64,000 bases of DNA from Bradyrhizobium canariense (GCF_018130465.1 NZ_JAFCKJ010000003.1:806001-870000); one strand, 5' to 3'; positions 10,148-19,469 are shown, numbered from the stretch's first letter. Numbers and translations: made by a program. Notes: generated by a model not told the origin, from the letters alone.

Positions 10148-11368
10148 CTATGACCGTTTCAGCCACTCCAGCACGCCCCTGCCTGCAGCAGCACCGGTCG
10201 CAAAAGACGCCTGCAACAGGTAGCCGCCGGTCGGCGCCTCCCAGTCCAGCATCTCGCCGGCCACGAACACGCCCGGCAGCTTGCGCAGCATGAAGTGTTC
10301 GTCGAGCTCGTCGAAGGTGATCCCGCCCGCAGTCGAGATCGCGCGCTCGATCGGGGCAACGCCGGTGAGCCGAACCGGAATTGCGTTGATCAGGTGAGCA
10401 AGATCGGCCGGCGAGAACAATGCGAGCGGCCGGCCGGATGAAATGGCGGCCTCCTGCATCAGGCCGATACCCACCGGCGACACTTGCGCCGCCTTGCGCA
10501 GGAAATTCGCGAGCGATTGCTTGCCGCGCGTCCCTGATAGCCGCGTGGTCAGCGCGGCGGCGTCGAGCTCGGGCCGCAATGCGATCGTGAGCGTCGCCTG
10601 CCCAATTCCCAGCACCGCCTCGCGCAACTCGGCCGACAGCGCATAGATCGCCCCGCCCTCCATACCGCTGCGTGTGATCATCGCTTCGCCCCGTACCGTG
10701 TGGGCACCGGTCGTCAGCGCCACGCCCTTGAGCGGCTGCCCTTCGAAACGATCACGGAAAACGTCCGACCATGCGACGGTGAAGCCGGAATTGGCCGGCC
10801 GCAGCTTCGAAACGGCAATGCCCTTTGCCGCGAAGATGTCGACCCAGCCACCGTCCGACCCAAGCCGCGGCCAGCTGGCGCCGCCGAGTGCAAGCACGGT
10901 GGCGTCGACAGCAATGGTCGAGGAATCGTCGGGTGTTTGAAACAACAACCGTCCCTCACCGTCCCACCCGGTCCAGCGATGGCGAAAGGCGAACCGTACG
11001 CCCACCGCATCGAGCCGTCGCAGCCAAGCGCGCAGCAAGGGCGACGCCTTGAACGCTTTCGGAAACACACGCCCGCTGGAGCCGACAAACGTCGGCTCGC
11101 CCAGCGCCTCGCTCCAGGCGCGCAGCGAGTCAGGCGGAAACGCTTCGATCGCCGCTTGCAGTTTCGGCGCCGCCTCGCGGTAGCGTGTGATGAACTGCGG
11201 CAACGCCTCGCTATGGGTGAGATTGAGTCCGCCGCGGCCGGCCATCAAGAATTTGCGGCCCGCGGACGGCATTGCGTCGTAGACGGTGACGCGAGCACCA
11301 CCCTGCACGAGCACTTCGGCCGCCATCAGCCCGGCAGGGCCGGCGCCGATGACGGCGACGGCTGTCAG
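10148..11368 (-). CDS. NAD(P)/FAD-dependent oxidoreductase, BaiN/HI0933-like (TIGR03862 type)
   Basis: A flavoprotein of about 406 residues with an N-terminal dinucleotide fold (VAVIGAGPAGLMAAE, residues 4-18) and the family motif GRKFLMAGRGGLNLTHSE. The C-terminal FAD loop reads GVFVAGEMLDWEAPTGGYLLQ. Function is unassigned in this family beyond redox chemistry. No ATG or GTG exists in frame near the expected start: the frame stays open upstream into the SDR gene, and the residue before TAVAVIGAGP is encoded by CTG at 11368. That CTG overlaps the SDR stop as CTGA, mimicking the usual ATGA coupling, so a rare CTG start is the simplest reading. The start is the uncertain part. Confidence 0.85.
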   Translation of the reverse strand: MTAVAVIGAGPAGLMAAEVLVQGGARVTVYDAMPSAGRKFLMAGRGGLNLTHSEALPQFITRYREAAPKLQAAIEAFPPDSLRAWSEALGEPTFVGSSGRVFPKAFKASPLLRAWLRRLDAVGVRFAFRHRWTGWDGEGRLLFQTPDDSSTIAVDATVLALGGASWPRLGSDGGWVDIFAAKGIAVSKLRPANSGFTVAWSDVFRDRFEGQPLKGVALTTGAHTVRGEAMITRSGMEGGAIYALSAELREAVLGIGQATLTIALRPELDAAALTTRLSGTRGKQSLANFLRKAAQVSPVGIGLMQEAAISSGRPLALFSPADLAHLINAIPVRLTGVAPIERAISTAGGITFDELDEHFMLRKLPGVFVAGEMLDWEAPTGGYLLQASFATGAAAGRGVLEWLKRS

Positions 11369-12282
11369 AGTTTCACCCCGGCGCGCGCAGCGGCCTGCGC
11401 CACGTATTTCTGCGTCTGCTCGAAAGCCCCCTGCAGCGCCTTCGCCTTCGACATGTCGCTGATCTCGGCGAAATGCGCCGCCACCGCGTCCGGGGTCCAC
11501 TCGGACTCCGGCAGGTTGATGCCTTCGCTCTCGACGATCTTGATCACCGCGAACGAGCCGGCACCGGCGCCCATGATGGTGCGGGTCGGCGCGTCCTCGC
11601 TCAGCATGTACTCGACCGCGGGCGTGATCGCGTTCGGCTTCATCAACTGCAGCGCCTGCGGCGGCAGCAGCTCTTCCGTCATGCGGGTTGCCGCCGTCGG
11701 CGAGATGATGTTGACGCGAATGTCGGACTTGCGGCCCTCTTCCGCCAGCACGTTCATCAGGCCGACCATGCCGGACTTCGCGGCACCGTAATTGGCCTGG
11801 CCGAAATTGCCGTAGAGGCCGGAGGACGACGTCGTCAGCACGATGCGGCCGTAGTTGCGATCACGCATGCCGGCCCAGGCCGCCTTGCAGCAATAGAAGG
11901 TGCCGACGAGGTGCACGTCGAGCACCTTCTGGAAATCGGCCGCCTCCATCTTGCCGAACGACTTGTCGCGCAAAATGCCGGCATTGGCACACAAGAGGTC
12001 CACGCTGCCCCACTCCTTGGTGGCGCGCTCGACCATCGCGGTGACCTGCTCGAAATTGGAGACGTCGGCGCCGTCGGCCATGGCGATGCCGCCGGCCTTG
12101 CGGATCTCCTCCACCACAGCTTCCGCGGGCGAGAGCGAGCCGCCGCTGCCGTCGCGCGCGCCACCGAAATCGTTGACCACGACTTTCGCGCCGCGGCTTG
12201 CCAATCCCAGCGCATGCGCCCGCCCGAGGCCATTGCCCGCGCCTGTGACGATGGCGACGCGTCCGTCGAACCTGATTGCCAT
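11365..12282 (-). CDS. SDR-family oxidoreductase (3-hydroxyacyl-CoA dehydrogenase-like)
   Basis: A classical short-chain dehydrogenase of 305 residues. It has the cofactor loop TGAGNGLGR (13-21), NAG at 100-102, serines at 152-154 and the catalytic pair Tyr165/Lys169 (YGAAK). The extension GGARDGSGGS after the third strand resembles the (3R)-hydroxyacyl-CoA dehydrogenase domain of multifunctional enzyme 2. With the neighbouring MaoC dehydratase and acyl-CoA synthetase it could catalyse the NAD-linked step of a beta-oxidation-like sequence. It overlaps the next gene by four bases. A palindromic repeat separates it from the MaoC gene upstream. Confidence 0.87.
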   Translation of the reverse strand: MAIRFDGRVAIVTGAGNGLGRAHALGLASRGAKVVVNDFGGARDGSGGSLSPAEAVVEEIRKAGGIAMADGADVSNFEQVTAMVERATKEWGSVDLLCANAGILRDKSFGKMEAADFQKVLDVHLVGTFYCCKAAWAGMRDRNYGRIVLTTSSSGLYGNFGQANYGAAKSGMVGLMNVLAEEGRKSDIRVNIISPTAATRMTEELLPPQALQLMKPNAITPAVEYMLSEDAPTRTIMGAGAGSFAVIKIVESEGINLPESEWTPDAVAAHFAEISDMSKAKALQGAFEQTQKYVAQAAARAGVKL

Positions 12283-12302
12283 TGTGCTTCCTTGTGCTGT
12301 CT

Positions 12303-12448
12303 TCCCTTCTCCCCTTGTGGGAGAAGGTGGCGCGAAGCGCCGGATGAGGGGTCTGTCTCGGCAGATGAGCGTGTGGAGAGATACCCCTCACCCGGCTTCA
12401 TCTCGCTCCGCTCAATTTCGCCACCCTCTCCCGCGGGGGAGAGGGTGC
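12303..12448. repeat. Extragenic palindrome with two nested hairpins
   Basis: The left part folds as CTTCTCCC-CTTGT-GGGAGAAG; the right part as CCCTCTCCC-GCGG-GGGAGAGGG. Between them ATGAGGGGT and ACCCCTCAC pair. It lies inside the minus-strand acyl-CoA gene series, between the MaoC and SDR genes, so it may reduce or process readthrough. No gene is visible here. Confidence 0.7.
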
Positions 12449-12519
12449 ACCGAGCGCGATCTGGACAGCTTTTTGACCAGCGATGGGTTGCCGGGTCAAG
12501 CCCGGCCATGCCGGCCGCT

Positions 12520-12999
12520 TCAGGCGAAATAGATCAACCCCAGCCACTCCGCGACCAGCGCTGGCTTGTCCTCGCCTTCGATCTCCACCGTGACGTTGGT
12601 GCGCGACTGCAATTCATTCGGCTTGCGCAGCTTGGCTTCCGCCAGCACGAAACGGCCGCGAACGCGCTTTCCCGAACGCACCGGCGAGATGAAACGCAGC
12701 TTGTCGAAACCGTAATTGACGCCCATCGTGGTGCCCGCGATGACGGGCATCACCTCGTAGGACATGATCGACAGCAGCGACATCGTCAGGAAACCGTGCG
12801 CGATGGTGGCGCCGAACGCCGTCTCCTTCCTGGCCCTTTCAGGGTCGATGTGAATGAACTGATGATCCTCGATCACATCGGCGTAGGTGTCGATACGGGG
12901 TTGGTCGATCAGGTGCCACGACGACACGCCGATCTCCTTGCCGACCATGGCTTGATAGGCCTGAAGCGTAATCGGCGGCTTCTTCCAGACTTCGTTCAC
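12520..12999 (-). CDS. MaoC-family (R)-specific enoyl-CoA hydratase/dehydratase
   Basis: A 159-residue single hotdog protein. The hydratase signature is complete: DHQFIH with candidate catalytic Asp45 and His50, followed by FGATIAHGFLTMSL (62-75). It would hydrate a 2-enoyl-CoA, or the reverse, in the cytoplasm. The start is a GTG placed immediately after the TAA of the acyl-CoA synthetase gene (TAAGTG), so the two are translationally close and surely cotranscribed. The SDR gene downstream could use its product. Confidence 0.88.
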   Translation of the reverse strand: MNEVWKKPPITLQAYQAMVGKEIGVSSWHLIDQPRIDTYADVIEDHQFIHIDPERARKETAFGATIAHGFLTMSLLSIMSYEVMPVIAGTTMGVNYGFDKLRFISPVRSGKRVRGRFVLAEAKLRKPNELQSRTNVTVEIEGEDKPALVAEWLGLIYFA

Positions 13000-14718
13000 T
13001 TAGGTCTCGCTCCGTGTTTTCGGCAACTCCGGAAAATCCTCCTCGCGGAATTCCCGGCCGCGCAGCGGATCGTTGCGATCATCGTCGCGCTCCAGCCGTC
13101 GTAACTGCACGCGGCGGATTTTGCCAGAGATCGTCTTCGGCAGCTCGGTAACGATTTCGAGGCGGCGGATGCGCTTGAACGGCGCAAGGCGCGTGTGCAG
13201 ATGCTTGAAGATGGAGAGCGCGGTTTCCGGCGAGCGCTCCGCGCCGGATGTCAGCAGCACAAAGGCCTTGGGGATCGCGAGCCGGATCGGATCCGGGCTT
13301 GGTACCACGGCGGCTTCTGCGACGAGCTCGTGCTCGAGCAACACGCTCTCGAGCTCGAACGGGCTGATGCGATAGTCGGAGGATTTGAACACGTCGTCGG
13401 ACCGGCCGACGAAGGTGAGATAACCATCGTCGTCTTCGAACACGACGTCGCCGCTGCGATAGAGCTCGCCTTCGGCGCCAGACAGCCTGCCGTCGTCGCC
13501 CTGATAGCCCTGCATCAAGCCGGCGGGACGCTCACGACCCAACAGCAGCGTCACTTCACCCTCCTTGGCAGGGTTGCCGTCGGCGTCGCTGACCTGCACG
13601 CGATAGCCCGGCAGCGGCCGCCCCATCGAACCGACCTTGATTGCTTGGCCCGGCGAGTTGCCGGCGAGCGCGGTCGTTTCAGTCTGCCCGTAACCGTCGC
13701 GGATGGTGAGGCCCCAGGCGGCCTGCACCTGGTCGATCACTTCAGGATTGAGCGGCTCGCCGGCGCCGCAGACCTCGCGCAGCGCCACCTTGAAAGCTGC
13801 GAGGTTCTCCTGAATGAACAGCCGCCACACCGTCGGCGGCGCGCACAATGTGGTGACGCCGCAGCGGCCGATGGTGGCAAGCAGCCCCTTCGCATCAAAG
13901 CGCGGCTGGTTGACCACAAACACGGTCGCGCCCGCATTCCACGGCGCGAAGAAGCAGCTCCAGGCGTGCTTGGCCCAGCCGGGCGAGGAGATGTTGAGAT
14001 GGACGTCGCCCGGCTTCAACCCGATCCAGTACATGGTCGAGAGATGGCCGACGGGATAACTGCGCTGGCTGTGCCGCACCAGCTTCGGCTTTGCCGTGGT
14101 GCCCGAGGTGAAATAGAGCAGCATCGGATCGTCGGCGTTGGTCGGGCCATCGGCGGCAAAGCTCTCCGACGCCTTTGCCGCGTCATCATAGGAAAGCCAG
14201 CCCTCGGAGGCCTCGCCGACGACGATGCGGACGATATTTTCGGCACCAAGACTTGCGAACTTCGCAACCTGGTCCTGCGCTGCCACCACCGCCTTCGCCT
14301 TGCCGCGATCGAGTCGGTCGCGGAGTTCGTCGGCGGTGAGCAGCGTCGTCGCGGGAATCACGACGACGCCGAGCTTCATCGCGGCCAGCATCGTCTCCCA
14401 CAGCGGAACGACATTGCCGAGCAGCAGCAGGAGGTGATCGCCGCGCTTCAGGCCCTGCGCGCGGAGGAAGTTCGCGACCTGGTTGGAGCGGCGCGACAAC
14501 GCCCCGAACGAGAGCTTGGTCTGCCGGTCCTGTGCGGCATCGACGATCCAGAGCGCAGGACGATCCTTGCTGTCCGCATTCGCCGCCAGCTCGGCGTCGA
14601 ACCAGTCGAGCGCCCAGTTGAAGGGAGCCGGATCGGGCCAGCGGAAGCCTTTGACCGCTGTCTCGTAGTCCGTGCGGTTGTGAAGCAGAAACGCGCGCGC
14701 TTCCTGAAATGTCGTCAT
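13000..14718 (-). CDS. AMP-forming acyl-CoA synthetase
   Basis: A 572-residue adenylate-forming ligase. Visible motifs are the P-loop YFTSGTTAKPK (202-212), the A5 motif GYGQTET (near 345), the hinge region GRSDDVFKSSDYRISPFELE and the C-terminal catalytic lysine in TISGKIRR. Sequence features such as MYWIGLKPGD and the SDYRI hinge fit the medium-chain (ACSM-like) branch. It activates a carboxylic acid, perhaps a branched or medium-chain acid, to its CoA thioester. It starts on the TAATG overlap with mmsB, within the valine-degradation gene series. Confidence 0.9.
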   Translation of the reverse strand: MTTFQEARAFLLHNRTDYETAVKGFRWPDPAPFNWALDWFDAELAANADSKDRPALWIVDAAQDRQTKLSFGALSRRSNQVANFLRAQGLKRGDHLLLLLGNVVPLWETMLAAMKLGVVVIPATTLLTADELRDRLDRGKAKAVVAAQDQVAKFASLGAENIVRIVVGEASEGWLSYDDAAKASESFAADGPTNADDPMLLYFTSGTTAKPKLVRHSQRSYPVGHLSTMYWIGLKPGDVHLNISSPGWAKHAWSCFFAPWNAGATVFVVNQPRFDAKGLLATIGRCGVTTLCAPPTVWRLFIQENLAAFKVALREVCGAGEPLNPEVIDQVQAAWGLTIRDGYGQTETTALAGNSPGQAIKVGSMGRPLPGYRVQVSDADGNPAKEGEVTLLLGRERPAGLMQGYQGDDGRLSGAEGELYRSGDVVFEDDDGYLTFVGRSDDVFKSSDYRISPFELESVLLEHELVAEAAVVPSPDPIRLAIPKAFVLLTSGAERSPETALSIFKHLHTRLAPFKRIRRLEIVTELPKTISGKIRRVQLRRLERDDDRNDPLRGREFREEDFPELPKTRSET

Positions 14719-15608
14719 TAGGCTTTCCCGGCCAGCCCCCTAACGTGCTCGATAATTCCGGAAAAATCCACCCCGCCCTGACCGGCCTTATCGAATGCCT
14801 GGTAAATTTCCTGCGCGTGCCGGCCGAGCGGCGTTGCCGCGCCAGCAGCCTTCGCCGCGTCCTGCGCCAGCGTCAGATCCTTCACCATCAGCGCGGAAGC
14901 AAAACCCGGCTTGTAGTCGTTGTTGGCGGGCGAGGTCGGCACCGGCCCGGGCACCGGGCAATAGGTCGTCAGCGACCAGCACTGGCCCGACGAGGTCGAG
15001 GCGACGTCGAACAGCGCCTGGTGCGAGAGCCCAAGCTTCTCAGCCAGCGCAAACGCTTCGCTGACCGCGATCATGGAAATGCCGAGGATCATGTTGTTGC
15101 AGATCTTTGCCGCCTGGCCCGCGCCGGCGCCGCCGCAATGGACGATCTTCTTGCCCATGTTCTCCAGCACGGGCTTTGCCGCGGCAAACGCGCTCTCCTC
15201 GCCCCCGCACATGAAGGTGAGCGTCGCACCCTTGGCGCCGCCGGTGCCGCCGGAGACCGGCGCGTCGACCGCGAGCACGCCGTTCTTGGCCGCCAGCGCA
15301 TGCGCCTGACGCGCGCTCTCGACGTCGATGGTGGAGCTGTCGATGATCAGCGCGCCCTTGGTCATCGCGGGAACGACCTCGCCCCACACGCCGAGCACAT
15401 GCTTGCCGGCCGGCAGCATGGTGACGACCACATCGGCGCCTTTCACGGCGTCTGCAGCGCTCCCGGCGATGCCGGCACCGTCGGCTTTGGCCTGGTTGCG
15501 GGAGGCCTCGGCGAGGTCGAAAGCGACGACCTTGTGGCCGGCCTTGACCAGATTGGCGGCCATGGGGCCGCCCATGTTGCCGAGACCGATGAATGCGATC
15601 GTGGCCAT
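14718..15608 (-). CDS. mmsB: 3-hydroxyisobutyrate dehydrogenase
   Basis: It oxidises 3-hydroxyisobutyrate to methylmalonate semialdehyde with NAD in valine degradation. The 296-residue protein has the Rossmann loop GLGNMGGPM (7-15), the substrate motif DAPVSGGTGGA and the catalytic lysine in GAGQAAKICNN (near 170). Two ATGs lie six bases apart; the one at 15608 is chosen because it has the better spacing from the GGAGGA ribosome-binding site. It overlaps the synthetase gene by one base (TAATG) and follows the hydrolase that makes its substrate. Confidence 0.93.
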   Translation of the reverse strand: MATIAFIGLGNMGGPMAANLVKAGHKVVAFDLAEASRNQAKADGAGIAGSAADAVKGADVVVTMLPAGKHVLGVWGEVVPAMTKGALIIDSSTIDVESARQAHALAAKNGVLAVDAPVSGGTGGAKGATLTFMCGGEESAFAAAKPVLENMGKKIVHCGGAGAGQAAKICNNMILGISMIAVSEAFALAEKLGLSHQALFDVASTSSGQCWSLTTYCPVPGPVPTSPANNDYKPGFASALMVKDLTLAQDAAKAAGAATPLGRHAQEIYQAFDKAGQGGVDFSGIIEHVRGLAGKA

Positions 15609-15638
15609 CTTCATTTCCTCCACTGAACGTTTCGTTGA

Positions 15639-16706
15639 TTAGTCGAACTTCAATTCGTCGACGCCAATCTCGGCGAGATACTGCGCAAGCATATCCGGCG
15701 TGACGTCCTCGATCCGCGACGGCGACCAGGTCGGATTGCGGTCCTTGTCGATCACGGCTGCGCGCACGCCTTCGCGAAAGTCGTCGCTGCGGAAGACTTC
15801 CAGCGCAGCTCGGTATTCGCGCACCAGGCACTCCTCCAGGCTCGACGCGGTGCGAGCCAGCCGCAAAAGCTTCAGCGTCACCACCATGCCGCGCGGCGAT
15901 TTTTCGTTGAGCGTCTTCAATGTTGCCAGCGCGAACTCCGAGCCGTCGCGCTTCAGCGCGGCAAGGATGTCTTCCATGCGGTCGAAGCCGAACAATGCGT
16001 CGATCGCCGGCTCTTTTGCGGCGACCGGACCCGCGGTTTCCCCCGTCGCAAAACCTTTGATAAGGTTGCTGACATCGGCCGCGGTCACGCCCTGGCGAAC
16101 CTTGGTCAGCGCGTCGCGCAACTCCGGCCATTTGGCAGCCGGCACCATCGCGTCGGCAAACCTTGCGTGGATCGCATCGGGGCCGTTCATGGTCTGGCCG
16201 GTCAGGCCGAAATAGCTGCCGATCTCGCCCGGCGAGCGTGACAACAGATAGGTGCCGCCGACATCGGGGAAGAAACCGAGCCCAACCTCGGGCATCGCGA
16301 GCCTGGTGCGGTCGGTGACGACGCGATGGCTCGCATGGGCCGAGAGTCCGACGCCGCCCCCCATCACGATGCCGTCCATGAAGGCGACATAGGGTTTTGG
16401 GAACTTCTTGATCCGGGCGTTGAGGATGTACTCCTCCCGCCACAGGATCTTGCCGAGGTCACCATTGACCTTCGAGCTCTCCCAGAGCGTGCGGATGTCA
16501 CCGCCGGCACACAGGCCGCGCTCGCCTGCACCTTCCAGCACGATCACGGCGACGGCCGGCTCGGTCGCGAAGCGGTCGAGCGCCTTGTCGATGTCGCGAA
16601 ACATCTCAAGCGTCACGGCGTTGATCGCCTTGGGGCGGTTGAGCCTGATAACGCCGGCCGAGCCCTCGACCTGTGCGACCAGATCGCCCTCGTCCACCAC
16701 GCTCAT
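15639..16706 (-). CDS. 3-hydroxyisobutyryl-CoA hydrolase (enoyl-CoA hydratase fold)
   Basis: It releases free 3-hydroxyisobutyrate from its CoA ester, the step before mmsB in valine degradation. The 355-residue length and signatures GLCAGGDIRTLWE, MGGGVGLSAHASHRV, EVGLGFFPDVGGTY and DFREGVRAAVIDKDRNPTW are those of HIBCH rather than of simple enoyl-CoA hydratases, which are about 100 residues shorter. It starts four bases inside the acyl-CoA dehydrogenase gene (ATGA overlap), so the two are translationally coupled. Confidence 0.93.
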   Translation of the reverse strand: MSVVDEGDLVAQVEGSAGVIRLNRPKAINAVTLEMFRDIDKALDRFATEPAVAVIVLEGAGERGLCAGGDIRTLWESSKVNGDLGKILWREEYILNARIKKFPKPYVAFMDGIVMGGGVGLSAHASHRVVTDRTRLAMPEVGLGFFPDVGGTYLLSRSPGEIGSYFGLTGQTMNGPDAIHARFADAMVPAAKWPELRDALTKVRQGVTAADVSNLIKGFATGETAGPVAAKEPAIDALFGFDRMEDILAALKRDGSEFALATLKTLNEKSPRGMVVTLKLLRLARTASSLEECLVREYRAALEVFRSDDFREGVRAAVIDKDRNPTWSPSRIEDVTPDMLAQYLAEIGVDELKFD

Positions 16707-17848
16707 CGGGCGCCCTCGATCAATTTGCGCGCCACGATGAGCCGCATGATTTCATTGGTGCCTTCGAGAATCTGGTGCACGCGCAGATCGCGCACGATCT
16801 TCTCGATGCCGTATTCGCTGAGGTAACCGTAACCCCCATGAAGCTGGAGCGCCTGGTTGGCAACCTCGAAACCGGCATCCGTGCCGAACCGCTTCGCCAT
16901 CGCGCAGAGCATGGTGGCATCGGGGTCTTTCCGATCGAGCGCCGCCGCGGCCCGCCACAGGAAGGTGCGCGCGGCCTCGAGCTCGATCGCCATGTCGGCG
17001 AGGCGGAACTGCAGCGCCTGGAACTCGTCGAGCCGTTTGCCGAAGGCCTTGCGCTCCTTCATGTAGGCGCGCGCCTTGTCGAGCGCGGTCTGCGCGCCAC
17101 CGAGCGAGCACGCCGTGATGTTGAGACGCCCGCCGTCGAGGCCCGCCATCGCGATCTTGAAGCCGACGCCCTCCTCGCTCAGCCGGTTGGCGACCGGCAC
17201 GCGGGCGTTCTCGAAGATCACGGCGCGCGTCGGCTGCGCGTTCCAGCCCATCTTGCGCTCGTTGGCGCCGAAGGAGACGCCCGGCGTGTTACCGTCGATC
17301 ACGAGCGTCGAGATGCCGCCGGGGCCATCGGCGCCGGTGCGCACCATCGCGACCAGGAGATCGGTGCCGCCGGCACCGGAGATGAACTGCTTCTGGCCGT
17401 TGAGGACGTAGTGATCGCCGTCGCGCACGGCGCGGGTGCGGAGCGCTGCCGCGTCCGAGCCGGCGCCGGGCTCGGTCAGGCAGTAGCTTGCGATCAGCTC
17501 CATGGTGCAGAGCTTTGGCAGCCATTTGTGGCGCTGGGTGTCGCTGCCGTAGGCATCGATCATCCAGGACGCCATGTTGTGGATGGAGATGAAGGCCGAG
17601 GTGGTCGGACAGCCCGTCGCCAGCGCCTCGAAGATCAGCGCCGCGTCGAACCGCGTCATGGCGGAGCCGCCGACATCCTCGCGGATGTAGATACCGCCCA
17701 TGCCGAGTGTCGCCGCCTCGCGCATCACGTCGACGGGGAAATGTTTCTCCTCGTCCCAGCGCAGCGCGTGCGGCGCGATCTTTTCCGCCGCAAAGGCCAA
17801 CGCCATGTCGCGAACCGCGATCTGATCCTCGTTCAGAGCGAACTGCAT
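16703..17848 (-). CDS. Isobutyryl-CoA dehydrogenase-like acyl-CoA dehydrogenase
   Basis: An FAD-dependent acyl-CoA dehydrogenase of 381 residues. The signatures are YCLTEPGAGSDAAALRT in the middle beta domain, YMKERKAFGKRLDEFQ in the C-terminal helical domain and ILEGTNEIMR with the likely catalytic Glu near residue 363. Context assigns it to isobutyryl-CoA oxidation in valine catabolism, because 3-hydroxyisobutyryl-CoA hydrolase, mmsB and mmsA flank it. It overlaps the hydrolase gene by four bases. A palindromic repeat separates it from mmsA. Confidence 0.9.
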   Translation of the reverse strand: MQFALNEDQIAVRDMALAFAAEKIAPHALRWDEEKHFPVDVMREAATLGMGGIYIREDVGGSAMTRFDAALIFEALATGCPTTSAFISIHNMASWMIDAYGSDTQRHKWLPKLCTMELIASYCLTEPGAGSDAAALRTRAVRDGDHYVLNGQKQFISGAGGTDLLVAMVRTGADGPGGISTLVIDGNTPGVSFGANERKMGWNAQPTRAVIFENARVPVANRLSEEGVGFKIAMAGLDGGRLNITACSLGGAQTALDKARAYMKERKAFGKRLDEFQALQFRLADMAIELEAARTFLWRAAAALDRKDPDATMLCAMAKRFGTDAGFEVANQALQLHGGYGYLSEYGIEKIVRDLRVHQILEGTNEIMRLIVARKLIEGAR

Positions 17849-17874
17849 GCTGGGCTGCTACCCTTTCACCCCAT

Positions 17875-17961
17875 CGTCATTGCGAGCGCAGCGAAGCAAT
17901 CCAGTATCCCTCCGCAGAGACAGTCTGGACTGCTTCGTCGCAAGAGCTCCTCGCAATGACG
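17875..17961. repeat. Extragenic palindrome inside the valine gene series
   Basis: Arms CGTCATTGCGAG and CTCGCAATGACG (with one small bulge), inner pair GAAGCAATCCAG / CTGGACTGCTTC. It occupies most of the 124 bases between mmsA and the acyl-CoA dehydrogenase gene, both on the minus strand. Confidence 0.75.
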
Positions 17962-17972
17962 GCTGAGGGAGT

Positions 17973-19469
17973 TTACTTCATCAGCGGGATCGAGAACTCC
18001 GCACCTTCCTTGACGCCGGACGGCCAGCGAGAGGTCACCGTCTTGGTCTTGGTGTAGAAGCGGACCGAGTCCGGGCCGTGCTGGTTGAGATCGCCGAAGC
18101 CCGACTTCTTCCAGCCGCCGAAGGTGTAATAGGCGATCGGCACCGGGATCGGCACGTTGATCCCGACCATGCCGACGTTCACCTTGGCTGCAAAGTCGCG
18201 CGCCGCGTCGCCGTCGCGGGTGAAGATCGCAACGCCGTTGCCGTAATCATGCTCCGACGGCAGCGCCAGCGCTTCCTTGTAATCGTGCGCGCGCACGACC
18301 GAGAGCACGGGGCCAAAGATCTCTTCCTTGTAGATCCGCATGTCCTTGGTGACGTTGTCGAACAGCGAACCACCGAGATAGAAGCCGTTTTCGTAGCCCT
18401 GCATCTTGAAACCGCGGCCGTCGACGGCGAGCGTCGCGCCTTCCTTGATGCCGATGTCGATGTAGCCCTTGACCTTCTCGACCGCCTCGCGCGTCACCAG
18501 CGGACCGTAATCGGCGGACGGATCGATCGAGGTGCCGATCTTGAGCGACTCGACGCGCGGAATCAGCTTTTCCATCAGGCGGTCGGCGGTGGACTTGCCG
18601 ACGGGGACCGCGACGGATACGGCCATGCAGCGTTCGCCGGCCGAACCGTAGCCGGCGCCGATCAGTGCGTCGACCGCCTGGTCCATGTCGGCGTCGGGCA
18701 TGATGATGGCGTGGTTCTTGGCGCCGCCAAAACACTGGCAGCGCTTGCCGGTCTGCGCGGCGCGCTCGTAGATGTATTGCGCGATCGGCGTGGAGCCGAC
18801 GAAGCCCACCGCCTTGATATCGGGATCGTCGAGGATGGCGTCGACCGCTTCCTTGTCGCCGTTCACGACATTGAGGATGCCGGCCGGCAGGCCCGCCTCG
18901 ATCATCAGCTCCGCGAGCATCATCGGCACGCCGGGATCGCGCTCCGACGGCTTCAGGATGAAGGCGTTGCCGCAGGCGATCGCAGGGGCGAACTTCCACA
19001 TCGGGATCATCGCCGGGAAATTGAACGGCGTGATGCCGGCGACGACGCCGAGCGCCTGGCGCATCGAGTAGATGTCAATGCCGGGGCCGGCGCCTTCGGT
19101 GTATTCGCCCTTCATCAGATGCGGGATACCGCAGGCGAATTCCGCGACTTCGAGGCCGCGCTGGATGTCGCCCTTGGCGTCAGGAACGGTCTTGCCGTGC
19201 TCGCGGGCGAGCAGTTCGGCGAGCTTGTCGTAGTCGCGCTGCACCAGCTCGACGAACTTCATCATGACGCGGGCGCGGCGCTGCGGGTTGGTCGCGGCCC
19301 ATTCCGGCTGCGCGGCGCGGGCGTTTTCCACGGCGGTGCGGACCTCGGCCTTGGACGCCAGCGCCACCTTGGCCTGGACGTCACCGGTCATCGGCTCGAA
19401 AACGTCGGCGGTGCGGCCCGAGGTGCCCTTGACCTCCTTGCCACCGATAAAATGTCCGATTGAACGCAT
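17973..19469 (-). CDS. mmsA: Methylmalonate-semialdehyde dehydrogenase (CoA-acylating)
   Basis: It converts methylmalonate semialdehyde with CoA and NAD to propionyl-CoA, the last step of valine degradation. The 498-residue aldehyde-dehydrogenase-fold protein has the oxyanion asparagine in ITPFNFP (Asn150), the nucleophile Cys281 in SAGERCMA and the C-terminal NVGMVGINVPIPVP block typical of MmsA. The absence of the usual general-base Glu of hydrolytic aldehyde dehydrogenases fits the CoA-acylating type. The ATG at 19469 follows a GGAGAT ribosome-binding site. The frame is open further upstream but there it overlaps the divergent LysR gene, so that extension is rejected. Confidence 0.95.
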   Translation of the reverse strand: MRSIGHFIGGKEVKGTSGRTADVFEPMTGDVQAKVALASKAEVRTAVENARAAQPEWAATNPQRRARVMMKFVELVQRDYDKLAELLAREHGKTVPDAKGDIQRGLEVAEFACGIPHLMKGEYTEGAGPGIDIYSMRQALGVVAGITPFNFPAMIPMWKFAPAIACGNAFILKPSERDPGVPMMLAELMIEAGLPAGILNVVNGDKEAVDAILDDPDIKAVGFVGSTPIAQYIYERAAQTGKRCQCFGGAKNHAIIMPDADMDQAVDALIGAGYGSAGERCMAVSVAVPVGKSTADRLMEKLIPRVESLKIGTSIDPSADYGPLVTREAVEKVKGYIDIGIKEGATLAVDGRGFKMQGYENGFYLGGSLFDNVTKDMRIYKEEIFGPVLSVVRAHDYKEALALPSEHDYGNGVAIFTRDGDAARDFAAKVNVGMVGINVPIPVPIAYYTFGGWKKSGFGDLNQHGPDSVRFYTKTKTVTSRWPSGVKEGAEFSIPLMK

